The notes under the pieces were generated by a model. It was given only the letters and a program-made list of their open reading frames with translations. It did not search any database and was not told the DNA's origin. Shown here piece by piece: positions 11,285-23,472 of a DNA stretch of 64,000 bases. Each line of letters opens with the position of its first letter. The stretch's first letter is position 1. The translations under genes were made by a program, and so were the position numbers. The DNA is from Isoetes taiwanensis (taxonomy: Eukaryota; Streptophyta; Lycopodiopsida; Isoetales; Isoetaceae), in the NCBI GenBank assembly GCA_021234155.1, contig JAJEKV010000060.1, positions 8,640,323 to 8,704,322 on the forward strand, in the 5' to 3' direction.

Positions 11285-12198
11285 GTAAATGGCAAGTCTT
11301 GTTCTGAGTTTCAGGTTGTTGAAAGAAAACAAGAAGGAGGAGTTCCTATTGCTATATAAGAAAATACATGATAGAAAGAAGGTTTTAGGAGGGCGGGTGC
11401 CTCAAGCATTGGCGGTAGCATTTCTCTTGCATTGCAATAGTCGTGAAATAAACCGGATGAGTTTCTACAAGCATGCAAAGTCGGCAAACAAAGAGTAGAG
11501 CACTTTCAAGCAGTGACTATGGCGATGGGCTGAAAAAAGCGGGACAACAAATGTTGTTTCTCAACGTGACATTGTCTCCAATCAGCGTCGGTTTGGCTTG
11601 TTGAGAAGCCCTCTTCACAAATCTTTATTAGCTCTAATGTGACATGTAAGACCAAGGTGAATGATGCCAATTATGAAAAAAAGATACCGGTACTATTTGA
11701 TTCTTGTTTCTCTATTTTGTAGCTAATTTCTTAACCATCTTGAGGTCATAGCGACTTCTTATATTCAATTACTATGTTTATCTTTAGCTACATAAATTAA
11801 TTTTTAGTTGTGACTAATACATGGAGTTGTAGTAGTTGTTGTATTCATAGTTAGAGGCATGTTGTTGTAAGATATAGTTGCATGTTTTAAGCCAAAGTTG
11901 AAGCTCATAGGTAGAATCATGTAGTTATGAGTTGCAGCTACAAGCTTAAGCTTAGTCACATGTTGTAGTTGATATTTACAACCATTTTGATTATTCGAAA
12001 GTGCGCGATTCGATTGCAAATTGGAAGCTTACGATTGCTTGTTGCGGATGCACCATGCCTTACTAGTTCTGATCTCGGTCTTAGCCATAGTGCACCATGC
12101 CTTAGTAGTTGCGGTTTCAGATCCGCGAATACGTAGTGAGAGAGTGTATCGGCAAGCGATTCTGGCTTGCACCTTGTGTCTTCTAGCTCAAGTCACGA

Positions 12199-12258
12199 CT
12201 TTGCGGCTTGTGTCCTATAGTTGCGGCTTGTGTCATATAGTTGCGGCTTGTGTCCTTT
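12199..12258 (+). repeat. Three tandem 21-bp units
   Basis: GCGGCTTGTGTCCTATAGTT-type units are repeated three times with one or two changes. Confidence 0.8.
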
Positions 12259-12589
12259 GGCATCGAGATGCTCAAAGCTATAGGCCAAGCTTTTGCGGAT
12301 CACCATAATGAGCATTCAAACTCTTGCTGATAGGTCGGGTTAATCTTCCAGCCCATTGACTGATGTAATTCAAGTTTATTCACGTCTAAAGCAATAGAGC
12401 AAAATGTTTGAGCTTTCTTTCTTTATACTAGATGGCAAGATGCTCGACCTTTTTTCAATAGAGCAAGATGTTTTGCATGTACTTGCACCTTCATTCCATC
12501 AATTGTTTATCTAATTTAAGATTCTAATTTAATTATCTCTTGTATTTCAAAATGTCAAGGATATTGAAGGAGTGGATTTCTCTTTTGGT

Positions 12590-13140
12590 GGAAACATGAT
12601 GTCAACAGGCTGACTATTGAACTGCAACTGAGCGAGAATAAGTGCAGTGTCATGAAAGAAAATATTAAAGGTCTAGAGGCTAGGGAGGTTCGTGTAGCCA
12701 ATGACATTAAAAAGTACCAAGATTTAATCACAAAGCTCTCAAGTGCAGCGAAGGAGGGCGTTGAGGCAGTAATTGACCTACAAAAAAGGGAGCTTGAAGA
12801 GTTGCGTCTAGCTTTGAAGCAAGCTCTCGATGACTTATTAACTGTGGAGATTTCCAGAGATGTCGAGTTGGAGCAGCTAAACAAATTGAGATCCTGCCTT
12901 ACAAGGCTTTTGGCATCTCGATCTAGCATGTGCCAACCTTTTGAGTTCGATCCTTGTTTGCCTACCCAAACACCGGTCGTTGTTGATAGTATGAAGGAAG
13001 CTTCGAGCATTAATTTGACCGAAGCATGCCCATTTTGTTACAGGTCACTCACATCGGATGAGATGCTCTTGCCAATCATTATTGTCGAGTGCAGACACAC
13101 ATATCATGTGGCATGTTGCATGTTGCGTAGCGCATTTCAG
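12590..13140 (+). pseudogene. Coiled-coil plus partial RING-type zinc finger
   Basis: The open frame encodes a heptad-rich segment (about 110 residues rich in Glu/Lys/Leu, e.g. DLQKRELEELRLALKQALDD). It is followed by the first half of a RING-type finger: CPFCYRSL, then VECRHTYHVACCML, giving C-x2-C...C-x-H-x2-H-x2-C. The last Cys pair is missing and the frame ends soon after an exon-like junction (CATTTCAG/GTAGCA at 13137-13146). RING proteins usually act as ubiquitin ligases, but with an incomplete finger no activity should be assumed. It lies directly before the polypurine tract and the Helitron 3' end, so it could be a captured host fragment. Confidence 0.5.
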
Positions 13141-13204
13141 GTAGCATCTTCCAATTCCATATGTTTCTGAATGAATTAATCTAACAGCGTTTTCTTTTGC
13201 AGTT

Positions 13205-14380
13205 GCTCTACATTATGTTGTTATACGAATTGTGGGCATAGCAAAAGGGAAAGTGAGAAGAAAGAAAAAGGAAAGGAAAAAGGAGAAAAGGGAACCTAGG
13301 TAAAGGTCACAACGAAAAAGAAAGAGGGAAACGAGAAAAGGGCAGGGGGGAAGGGCATGAGAGAAAAGGGAAGAGGAAAATGGTGAAGAAAGGGGGGAAA
13401 AAAAGGGAAAAGAAAAGGGGCAAGAGAGAAAGGGTGGGGAAAAGAGGAAAATGGGTATAGGAAATAAGAGAATAAAACAAATGTGCAAGAGGCATGGAAA
13501 AAGGGAAAAGGAAAAGGAAAAGGAAAGGAAGGGAAAAAGTGCACAGGAAAAGGATCGGCAAAGGAGGAAAACGGAAAGAAAAAAATCCATCAAGAAAAGG
13601 AAACGGGAAAAAAGGGAAAGGGAAAGGGAAGCAGGGGAGTGATGGAGGGGAGGAAAAGGGAAAAAGGACAGGAAGGGTTGAAAGAAGGGAAAATTGCACG
13701 GGAAGAGGAAAAGGGTGGGAAAAGGAGGAAAAGGAAGCACTGGAAAAATAGAAAGAAGAAAATGGTGGGAAAAAGGGCATGGAAAAAGGGAAATAGAAAA
13801 GAAAAAAGAATGTAAAAGGGGAGAAGAGAGAGAGGCACGGAAAAAAGAAAATGAGGAAAATGGAAAAGGGGAAGAGAAAAAGGAACATGGAAAGGGAAAG
13901 AGGGAAAGGGTGAGGAGATGGAAAAAGGAAGGTAAAAAATGGCATGGAAAATATCCAGGAGAAAAAAAAATGGAAGGAAAAAGGGCACACAAAAAAAAGG
14001 AAAAAACAGGGGAAAAGGAGGAAAAAGAAGGGAAAATAGGCATGGAAAAGGGTACTTGAAAGAGTAAAAACTTTGAGAAAAAAGGGAAGACATGGAAAAA
14101 TAATCATGGGGAAAAGAGAAGGCATAAAAAAATAGGGGGAAGGGCAAAGGGCAAAAGAATAAATGAAGAGGGAAAAGGTGGAGAAAATTGGAGCAAAAAG
14201 GGAAGGGAAAAAGGTTATTGGGAACAGGGAAGGGGGAAGGAAAGGGATGGGAAAACAAGGAAACATATGAGAAAGACGAGAAAAAAAAAGGAAAAGAAAA
14301 AAAAAAGTAGAGAAAATAAGAAAAAATGAAATGCGGGATAGAGCAAAAGGGAAAGAGAAAGGGATAGGGCTTTTCTCACT
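13205..14380. repeat. 1.2-kb polypurine (GA-rich) tract
   Basis: The plus strand is almost all A and G in irregular AAAAGGGAAAAGG blocks with rare pyrimidines, mostly CAT or TG interruptions. Long ORFs on either strand here (Phe/Ser/Pro-rich or Lys/Glu-rich) are composition artefacts. It ends about 35 bp before the Helitron 3' hairpin at 14414. Confidence 0.95.
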
Positions 14381-14413
14381 GCATCCCAAAGCATTTACAG
14401 GCTCTCAACTTAT

Positions 14414-14441
14414 GCCCAGCAACGCTGGGCACCATTACTAG
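14414..14441 (+). mobile_element. Helitron 3' terminus (b)
   Basis: Hairpin GCCCAGC-AAC-GCTGGGC at 14414-14430, then CTAG at 14438-14441, then T. The hairpin and its flank (TATGCCCAGC...) are nearly identical to the end of the Helitron at 43-46 kb. The matching 5' end was not found, so how much of 8.5-14.4 kb belongs to this element is unknown. Confidence 0.8.
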
Positions 14442-15727
14442 TTAGTTTATGAGAGGTTCTCTTGCAAAATGAACTTCACCTTCGCATGCAAGAAATACAG
14501 ATAGCATTAAGTGCCTTTATAAATAATAATATGATTGCAAGCTAAAAAGCATTAGGCACATCCTTTGATATATCATTTATACTTTTTTCCAATGCAAGCT
14601 GAGCTTGAAACATTTTCAGCAACAACATTAAGCTAGAACGCAGGATAAAAACAATATTCTCATTGTGCCTCTGGCTACAAACACCTAGCTAGAACTTATA
14701 AGAATAGACAAACTTCAACAATGAAAATGAGGTTTTGCACTAAGTTATTGTGCTATTGGGTATGGAGTATCCAACGCCAGATAGTGACACAGATAGGTAG
14801 TGACACAGTACAGAAGACAAAAATATACCCTTCATTAAAATATGCATGTCGTGGAAGCATACCTAGGTTTTTTTGTCATCTGCATCTGATCTCTATATAT
14901 CATGTCTTGCCCATTAGATCTCATCTACTTCCTGAACTCTGCATCATGTCTTGCTAAAAGAGCCTAGCGGATCATGTCTGGTATAAATCGTGCATTGGCA
15001 TCTGCAAAAAAGCAAGCCGTTAACGATGAGATAAAGTGATGAGGCCGGAAGCAATCAATACAATATAAATGAGATCGGGATATGCAATGTATTCTGCATT
15101 TAAAGCTTGATCAAGTGTTCAGAAAATAGCACTCAAAATATCAAGCATAACCTGCAACTTGGGGTTGCATCCAAATAAGAAAAATAGGCCCTAGCCAGAG
15201 CGAACAATAAACCTAACATGAAGATCGGAAGGCCCTTTGAAACAAACAAATCCTTTCCTAAGCCGACTTACACGTCCAGATCAACACTTGTAAGCATGCT
15301 CGAAGTTATGGTCTGATCAGATAAGGGACACCCACAGCAAGAATGGTGAAAGCTCTCGTGCAGATGATCCGTCAGTGCTAGAAATTTGTCCCTTGGCATG
15401 TTCTTCCGCTTCCGGCAGTGGTTATTTTTGAAATCTGATCTGCAGAGAATCGCCAGCTAAAATTTATGTTACAGATGGCATGGACACAGGATCATTCGAC
15501 ACCTTTGTAATTTGCAATCGTGGAGCAACGCAGATGAGATTGCCCACGAAACCCAAAAACCCCTTCGAAATAATACCACAAAAACTTGTCCTGATTTTTG
15601 GAAGGACGGAAATATTTCCCGGCCACCGAAAACTCATAAAATCTTAGGAAATCAATTAAAAAAAATTCCAAAAATATTTTTCACCATACCAGAAAATTCC
15701 AAATTAACAAGATTGATTGATATTCCT
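14442..15727. other. No gene seen
   Basis: AT-rich sequence with only short unrelated frames. No terminal repeats or RNA gene were noticed. Confidence 0.5.
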
Positions 15728-16048
15728 GGGTAAAAGCATGTTAGGGTGTCCCTTAAAAAGTATTATTTAGTGACCAAAAAGGTACCTAAAAAGGTACCCA
15801 GGACTGGGTACTGGGTACCTGTGTAATATCTCAATAAAAGGTACATTCTAGGACTTTTATATATATTTTGATCTCCGGTAGCATTATCCTTATCTTAACT
15901 TTCAATATTAATGTGTCCTTGACTTTTATTTTGAACTTTTGTACTAGTTTTAATGAAAATAAAAATGAGAAAGTACCCAGTTCTGAAGTACCTAGTGTAT
16001 GTACTTTTGCAGGTTCCAAAAGTGGTACACCCTAACATGCTTTTACCC
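15728..16048. mobile_element. 321-bp MITE with perfect 22-bp terminal inverted repeats
   Basis: The first 22 bases (GGGTAAAAGCATGTT...) at 15728-15749 are exactly mirrored at 16027-16048. The flanking sequence TCCT is present on both sides, a possible 4-bp (or CCT 3-bp) target duplication. The interior has repeated GGTACC/GTACCC motifs and no ORF. The superfamily is not assigned. Confidence 0.85.
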
Positions 16049-19000
16049 TCCTAATTTAACCCCATGCATCAGCAGAATTTTTGTCCATGAATTGCTAGAT
16101 CTAGTAGTTACAAATAGCTATAATACTATCTGCACATCACCCAATTACAATTCTAGATCAAACCTTTTGGACGTCCCTTCATGTTTGTTTTCTCCATGGT
16201 GGCTTGCCATCTTATTGTTGTATGCAGTACTAAGAATGTGCATCATCATACCTATTTCCATGCCATATCCGGCTGTCTGGTCTACCACGGCCCATGCTTA
16301 TCCATCCTCCTCGTAACAATGATTTTGGAGGTCGGATTTGCTTATCTGTATATTCGAGTCTTCTTTTGTTCGCCATACCTGTATTCTATCAAAACCATTT
16401 TGTTAATGCTTAGTAGTGGCTTATTTTCTTCATAATACATTTTTTTCCATGGCCCATCTCAATCTGTTATTTATCATGCTTTCCTGGATTTCATACTGGA
16501 TAACCCCCTTACACTTGCTCTTCGCAGATGTGATGTGCATGGGTTTTATCTGCATACATGTCTTCTATAATTAATATATTCTTCTGTAACATGATTTTCT
16601 GCAGGTCCATAATATCGTAACCATGTGCCCTAAATTCCACTAGTTAGAGTACCTTATTTTTAATCCTTGTATCTTGCTCTCCAAATAGCTTTTCCTGGGC
16701 CCCTGTCCATGTTGCCTATCTGCATCCAAATGTTAATAAAAAAATCCTGCCTTATTGTAGGTTAAGTGGGCTGTGATAATTTTTTCACAAGGCACCCAAA
16801 AGTAGACCATTATCTTTAACTAATACAAATCTAAAAAGCATGATTTTTATGCATGATTTTGTTTGATAGAAGAAAACCACATGCCATAGTGGTTTGTTGA
16901 AAATGATAGTGGTTCATTATATGGTTATTTATGTTGGTTTTTAATGTTATAATGGCTTATTAAAATTAGTGATAGTTTATGTGATGGTTTCATGCATATT
17001 ATAATAATTCAATAAAATTAGTAGCGGTTTGATAAAATAACATGACATGGTTTGGGGGCTACTTCTATTACGTCTAGCACTGATTAATGGGCATGACATG
17101 GTTCTTTATTGTCAGGCAAATTGTTAAAGTAATTGATTCATTATCTGGTATAGGTGGAATGAATAATAAGAAATAGTCCCATTGCACCTCATAGTGAGTA
17201 CTCAATCAAAAGTGTTTCCACCTCGATGTACATGTCCCATATGCCACTTTGGGTGCAACATTCAGATGTGAAATTCATTATCCATGTTGGTCAAGTTCAA
17301 ATTGCAGCATTGGAATAATAAGATTTAAGGTCTTCATTACTACTTCGATGCTAGTCATACTCAAACCTTTGGGATGGGATTGGTGTTTATCTCTTTTGTG
17401 TAGCTTGTTGGTCTCCATAGGTGCAACAAATGTAATTCTAATTTCCACTTGTAAGAAATGTAATTCTAATGTAATGTGTAGGTAGTATGATTTGTGAAAA
17501 CAAACTTCATTTTAAAACGAACTTGGATCTATAAGTTGTCGGCCCATGTGATATGCGAATGCTGGCATTATCTTTTAGGCTTTATGCAATTGGTTGTTGG
17601 CGCAAACTTGGTGGTTATTTTTCTCAGTTTATCATTTTTTCATTCTTATTGTCTATGGATGTTTAATAAAAGAGTAAAAGAAGCTTAACAATATAACCAG
17701 ACACATGTTTATATTAAAGGCGTGATTCTCCCATGGAGATTGAGCCAGAAGCATGCACATCTTAGAAAAGAGAAAAAGAATTCAAATCAATGGATATCAA
17801 TGAGGCAAAACACTTGTACACCAAACCTGATGTGTGATCTTCACCAATAATGCAAACCAAAATCCCTTCTGCTTCCCTTTTTTTGTTTGAAGGAGGCCAA
17901 ACACACATATTTATCAAATATTTACGAATTGTACGAGCTAATGCCTTCTATTCTCCATCATGACTCTTATGCTTTGATGCTTTCAAATATGTCTCACAGA
18001 TTGCAGCCCATTTTCGATATAAATTACAACTGACCTTGACCTTCATTTCTTTGCCCACCTGCACATCAAGGTCAATTTCGTAGCCACCTAGCGGATGCCT
18101 GCTTGAACATATCGATCCCCTTGTGTGGTAAAGTAGAACCTTGAAATCATGTGCCAAGATAAAATTATTCCTCAAAACAAATAATTGCACTCTCTTTGGG
18201 AACATATTGTTTGTCCTAAAACACGTCTCAGTTTGTCGTATTTTTTGAGTCCATCTTTGCAATCTCATGTCACCCATGATATAAAAAAAGTTTAGATGGT
18301 TTAGTATAGGATGTTCAAAATGAATGTTGTTTTTCTCGAGAACATATATTTCAAAGGAGGCCATTGTAAGTATTTTTATAATGTACATAGAGAGAACATA
18401 CATTTCAAAGGAGGCCATTTCGTATTGCGGGAGGTTATTTTCGCAGTGGTTGGGAATATGATTCTTGTATTGTATTGTATGCAGTTAGTTTTTGCAGGGT
18501 TTGAGCTGCTTGTTGGGTGTGGATGCATAATTTCTATTTGAGGCTAGGGTGAAGGGTTATTTTTGCATAGTTCGAGAAAGGAAACAATCTTTCGAACGTG
18601 GGAAAGTTTTGGCACAGGGGCACGATGGTTTTTGTTGAATGGCATGCCAAAACTAACGGCATAGGAGCAGCATGGAGAGCATAGGACCTTCTCTGTTGTT
18701 TGTTTTTCTTGCTTTTCTCTTGGGATGGGCTCCAGCAGCGAGATGGACTTGGTGGAGCAACAAAAGCCCAAATTTGGCAATGACTCATTAAAGAGCTTTA
18801 TGGTTTGAGAGATCAGGGGATTCCTGTCTCGGTGGGTTCAGAGGCACCATATAAAATCTGGCCTGCTTGGACAAAACAAATTCTATTGATTGGGTTCCTT
18901 CTGCCGGATCTGTGTTGGCCTTTCGGTTTTGTCTAATGCGTTTCAAACCTCTAGGCTATAAATATGTGTTGAGAATGATATGACATATATGTCAATCCAT

Positions 19001-19160
19001 TGGCTCTTGTTGATTTAATTTGCACCATTGTGAGTGTCGTTGGGGTAAGGATGAAAAAAAATCCCATGTCCTTGATCTAGCACAAGCGAGAGAATATTCT
19101 CCCCATCAATGGTCCGGAATAAAAGATGAATACATCCCATTTATTGAAAACATCCCATAT
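16049..19160. other. AT-rich region without a clear gene
   Basis: Only weak frames are seen. The longest (minus, 18418-17948) has plain composition but no recognised domain. Its first part lies in a small direct duplication (GAACATA.ATTTCAAAGGAGGCCATT at about 18340 and 18393), so it is not called a gene. Confidence 0.45.
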
Positions 19161-19235
19161 ACTCCAGATTACCCTTATGTTTTGACATATTTTCCCATAT
19201 ACCCCTGACTTTTCAAATATTAATGGAATGCCCCT
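19161..19235 (+). repeat. Left terminal inverted repeat of the MULE
   Basis: Matches the inverted right end 22077-22004 over about 75 bp with only a few substitutions. The inner edge reads AATGGAATGCCCC on both sides. Confidence 0.85.
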
Positions 19236-19896
19236 GGTCAACGTATTTGGCCTTGTAGTTTTTGGTTTATCACAAGATGCCCTCCAGTTTTTTCGTATTT
19301 CTTCAAATGCCCTTTTGGAAGCGGTTCGTTTCCGCTCCCGCCTTTTTCTAGAAAAAGCTTATGCTACAGCATGTTCGTGGGCTTTTTCGGTGCTACAGCA
19401 TTTTCGGTGGTTGCTTTTTCCGGTGCTACAGAGCAAGAAATTTGAGTTAGTTTTAGGGTTCTATTGGAGCAGCAGCAAATCCAATCTCTTCAGCAGAAAG
19501 CAGCAACAATCCGTTTCTTTTGTCACAGAAATCTGTTTCTTTTGTCACAGCAATGATCCGATTCTTTTATCACAGAAATTGTATGCCACTCCAGCTTAGA
19601 TTTTGCTCCAGCACGAAAGGACGGTTGTATTCCGATTCCTTCTATAAAGCCGTTCCAGCAACAGTAAGCTCGAATTTTGCCACATATTCTGATTTTCCCA
19701 CAGATTTTACACAGCTAGAGTAAGCTCGGATTTTGCCACTGATTCTTATTTTCCCACAGATTTTACACAGCTAGAGGAGATACATAGAGGACATTCACTT
19801 GGAGAGATACTGGAATAAGATCTGATTCCTGCTCTAAAGCCACTCCAGCCACAATAAGCTCAGACTTACTAGAGGATTTTTGCCACAGACTTTTCT

Positions 19897-21683
19897 ATGG
19901 AGCTGCAACAAGGCTCTACTTGGCCTTCATTGAAGGAATTGAAACTAGCCGTGAAAGAACATGCCATATCTAACCATATGGAACTGAAAGTGTTAAAGTC
20001 CGATAAGACAAGGTAATTTTGTCATTTCCCTTCTCAGATGCAATTGCTACAAGATTTATGAGCAGCAAATTTCATTTTCTTGTTTACGTATTTTTCCATT
20101 GTAGATACACAGTGACTTGCAGTGCTGGGAATTGCAATTGGCATCTTCATGCTTCTATCATAGAAAATGGTCCCCAGTGCACAATCAAGAAGTTTCAAAC
20201 TGTGCACAACTGTGCTGGAGCAGCTCGTCTTGGCAACAAAGAAGTTAGCACGGAGTGGCTCGCTAATCGCACTATTGAAAGATTCCGAGAACAGCCTAGT
20301 TTGCGGCCAAAAGATCTCGTTGGTGATGTTAGAAGAGAAGAAGGTATAGCAATATCTTATGGCCTTGCATGGAAAGCAAAAGAAGCGGCAAACTCCCAAA
20401 TCCATGGTGATCACGTAGAGGCCTATAAGAAATTGGAGGGATATTGTGAAGAAATATTGAAGATGAATCCAGGAAGCATAGCATTTGTTCAGAAGTCTCC
20501 TAAGGGTCATTTCTTTCGACTTTTTATTGCTTATAATGCTAGTTTGAAGGGATTCTCTTCTTGCAGACTAGTGATAGGTTTAGATGGCACCCATTTAAAG
20601 GGACGATATCTTGGTATACTATTGTCGGCTACAGCAATAGATGGGAATCATGGATTGTTTCCAATTGCTTTTGCCATAGTAAGTGCTGAAAATGATGATA
20701 ATTGGGTATGGTTCCTTCAAAATTTGAAGAATTGTATGCAGCATGCACAACAAGTCACTTTCATTTCAGATAGACAAAAAGGTTGGGTGGAAGGTGTTGA
20801 GATTATTTTTGGGGCACAAGTACCTCATGCTTATTGCATGCGCCATTTAGCTGACAATTTTAGGAGGGTCTTCAAGAGTAGAACCCTTGTGCATTTGTTA
20901 TGGAATGCAGCACGTGCCAATACTGTAGAGAAATATGATGAAGTGATCTCTGAAATGCGTGCTGCTAATGCCCAAGCTATCATTTGGATACTTGCTGCAG
21001 CTGATCCTATATATTGGGCGAACTCAAAATTCAAGGGACAGAGGTATGGTCATCTAACTTCTAATATTGCAGAATCTCTGAATTCTTGGTTGCGTGAACC
21101 TAGGGAGTTGCCTGTGTTAGCTATGTTGGAGTTAATTCGGCATAAGTTAATGACATGGTTCCATGAATGTCGACAACAAGCAGATTCCTACAGAACAGAG
21201 GCATGCCAATATGCACAGTTGGCATTGACTCCACGTGCTGAGCAGGATGTGAGGAGAGCATGTGATCGTGGGCGCTCTTACCGGATTATTGCAGCATCAG
21301 AAGTTGAGTACGAGATTTTGTCTTCAAAATCTAGGATTATGAATTTGGAAATGAGAACATGCTCTTGCAGCGAATGGCAGCAGGAGGGTATTCCTTGTGC
21401 ACATGCAGCATGTGCAATACTATATAGAAATGCGCGTGTTCAGAGCTATGCTCATCAAGCATTTTTTCTCACTTCCTACTCTGAAACCTATAGGGAGATC
21501 ATGCACCCCATTATTGTTCCTAATGTTCTAGGTACAATGTTGCCTCCAGCAACAAGAAGACCTCCAAGGCGCCCACGAACAAAGAGGATTCGTAAGGGTG
21601 AAGAAGAAGTGAAGGAAGTTCATCATTGTAGTAGATGTAAGGGTAGGGACCACAACTCATGGACATGCAGGGCACCCATCTAG
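19897..21683 (+). CDS. MULE transposase, two exons, intact
   Basis: The start at 19897 opens exon 1 (to 20012). A GT-AG intron (20013-20104) joins in frame to exon 2 (20105-21683), giving about 564 residues. Order of domains: an N-terminal MudR-type DNA-binding segment (YTVTCSAGNCNWHLHAS, then a His/Cys pair); the MULE DDE transposase with its first Asp in VIGLDGTHLKG, second Asp in FISDRQKG, and the Glu expected in the helical part near SNIAESLNSWL; a SWIM zinc finger (CSCSEWQQEGIPCAHA, CxC...CxH); and a C-terminal zinc knuckle (CSRCKGRDHNSWTC). No stop or frameshift interrupts it and the terminal repeats are present. This is the most autonomous-looking element in the window. It acts in the nucleus, cutting and pasting the element by its terminal repeats. 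Confidence 0.93.
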
Positions 21684-22003
21684 TTAGCAATGCGTCCATT
21701 GTGTTTATTGTGCTTCAAGACAATATTTATGAGATTTAAGTTAATCTTGGCCTACTTTGGCATTTGAAATTCTCTTGTTGAATTTTAATAATATATGGAG
21801 CATTAAAAAACAAACGTTTGGGCTCAAGGGCATTCCAAACATTTTTGCAAAACTTAAGGGTGTTTTGTGATTCTTGAAACTTTTGAAATTTGAAATAAGA
21901 CACACGCTAGAGGTATCAAGGGTATTTTGTGAATTTGAAGGGCATTTGAGGAATTATGTCAAAACGTAAGGGTATTTCAACAATTATCAAAACTACATTA
22001 TAC

Positions 22004-22077
22004 GGGGCATTCCATTAATATTTGAAAAGTTAGGGGTATATGGGAAAATATATCAAAACATAAGGGTAACCTGGAGT
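22004..22077 (-). repeat. Right terminal inverted repeat of the MULE
   Basis: Inverted counterpart of 19161-19235, ending CTGGAGT. Confidence 0.85.
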
Positions 22078-23022
22078 TTTTCCCATGTAAAAACTTGCAT
22101 AATTTTCGTTGAATTATTAGTCTTAATATTCTACAATAAGGTTGGGACGTTCAATAATATGCACTATATAAATTAATAACAATTACCTGAATGAAGCATC
22201 AATCTTTTTCAAAGTTGAGTATGTCCTATATTTAATAAACCATTACCAATTGCATTGCTCAAAACACCATTGGTTTTCTCTTTGTTTAAAATAGGTTTAA
22301 GGTTCAAGCCTTTATTATCTTGATGACAAAACCACCAATAGTTAGTTGATATTTTGTAACAAGTAGACATTTTCTTGTATCGTTTATATATAAAGAGTAG
22401 ACAACTTCATAAAGAAACCACTCTCATTTGCACAAACAAGTGAAAGCTCAAATTGTTAGTGGTTTATGGATCCACCTACTTAAATCATAGCAATAAACCA
22501 AATACACAAACTACCGTAAAGAACTACGATGGTCAACTATGATAGTAAACTAGCAAAACAAAACATATACAAGAACTAGACTGTGTAGCTAGTAGTAGTT
22601 ATTCAACATATTAACCCACTTAGTAATATTAGTTTATTATAGTAGTTTTATGTAAAAACTATTTCAGAAAACTGATAACAATTATTTTTTGGGGGCCTTG
22701 TGTTTGATGACCAAATTCCCATCTATCAACCTTTGATCCGTGATCACTTCCATTACCTTCATACCTATAACTTCTGATTTACTTTGCTTTTACCAGGTAC
22801 AATTTTGGCACAAAGACTCAACTAGTTGGGGATTCAAGAATTTTCTTACACAAATCTCCTCGGATCCAAAGTTTTTGAACTATATTATTTTGCTCTACTT
22901 CTGCTATTTTAAGCTACTCCGGAATATTTTTAGCTTAAATCTAATGGTCTATCTCCATGGAGATGCCTATGACATTATGTAATTGTTTTCTATAATTAAT
23001 GACTAAAAAGCTTCTTTCTCTC
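22078..23022. other. No gene seen
   Basis: AT-rich with no conserved frame. Confidence 0.5.
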
Positions 23023-23092
23023 AAAAAAAAAAAAAAAAAAAAAAAAAAAGACAACAAGGAGAGTAGGGTCTTGCTGTATCACAAGACCCTAC
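23023..23092. repeat. 27-bp poly(A) tract and 11-bp stem hairpin
   Basis: An uninterrupted A27 (23023-23049) is followed by GTAGGGTCTTG/CAAGACCCTAC (23063-23073 and 23082-23092, loop of 8). The poly(A) may be the tail of an inserted retroelement. The hairpin has no T-run and no known role. Confidence 0.8.
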
Positions 23093-23159
23093 CCTTTCTA
23101 TGCCTTTTTACTCATTGCTCTTTCCCGTCAGCCAAGGCTTCCCTCATTCACTTACCAAC

Positions 23160-23472
23160 AAGATGTAGAGGTGGCTCCGACCTACAAGTACTTGGGGATC
23201 GAGTTCTCAACTACCACCCATTGGGATGCTGCCATCAGGTTGCGGGTCATGGCGGGTTGGAAAGCACTATATGCCATGCAGAACAACAACCACAAGACAG
23301 AGTTGTATGCCTGGGGCCACCAGTCACACTTGTTTCAGGCCTTGGTCGAGCTGGTCCTTTTGTATGGGGCAGAAGTGTGGGGTCCGGTGATATCCCTCAA
23401 CACCTGGAATGACCTCGAGCAGGTGCAGAAGGCCTTCTTGGCACGGACCCTTGGGGTGAAGTCCACAGTTCC
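23160..23472 (+). pseudogene. LINE copy B, 5' part (reverse transcriptase C-terminal region)
   Basis: The frame reads TYKYLGIEFSTTTHWDAAIR, then KALYAMQNNNHKTELYAWGH, ALVELVLLYGAEVWGP and ARTLGVKSTVP, matching LINE copy A with fewer breaks. It stops at 23472 where the LTR element begins, and the next residues (YQILLQETGFLPLQWAALER) resume at 38778. The LINE was therefore split by the LTR element. The upstream RT core is missing. Confidence 0.88.
23468..23472 (+). repeat. Target site duplication, left copy
   Basis: GTTCC here is repeated at 38778-38782, directly outside the two LTR ends and inside LINE copy B. Confidence 0.85.

Larger units (their letters stand above)
19161..22077 (+). mobile_element. 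Mutator-like element (MULE), about 2.9 kb
   Basis: Terminal inverted repeats of about 75 bp (19161-19235 and 22077-22004) share ACTCCAG.TTACCCTTATG and TTTTCCCATATACCCCT with few changes. The similarity continues inward as subterminal repeats (TCAAATGCCCTT-type motifs). The bases outside (ATCCCATAT left, TTCCCATGT right) could be a diverged 9-bp target duplication, 7 of 9 matching. Inside is a single intact transposase gene. Confidence 0.85.

Noticed and set aside
13213-14389. Long ORFs up to 360 codons on both strands
   Set aside because: They lie in the polypurine tract. Phe/Ser/Pro-rich or Lys/Glu-rich translations are composition artefacts.
23063-23092. Transcription terminator hairpin
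   Set aside because: It is a perfect stem, but in a nuclear plant genome with no following T-run a bacterial-type terminator has no meaning.
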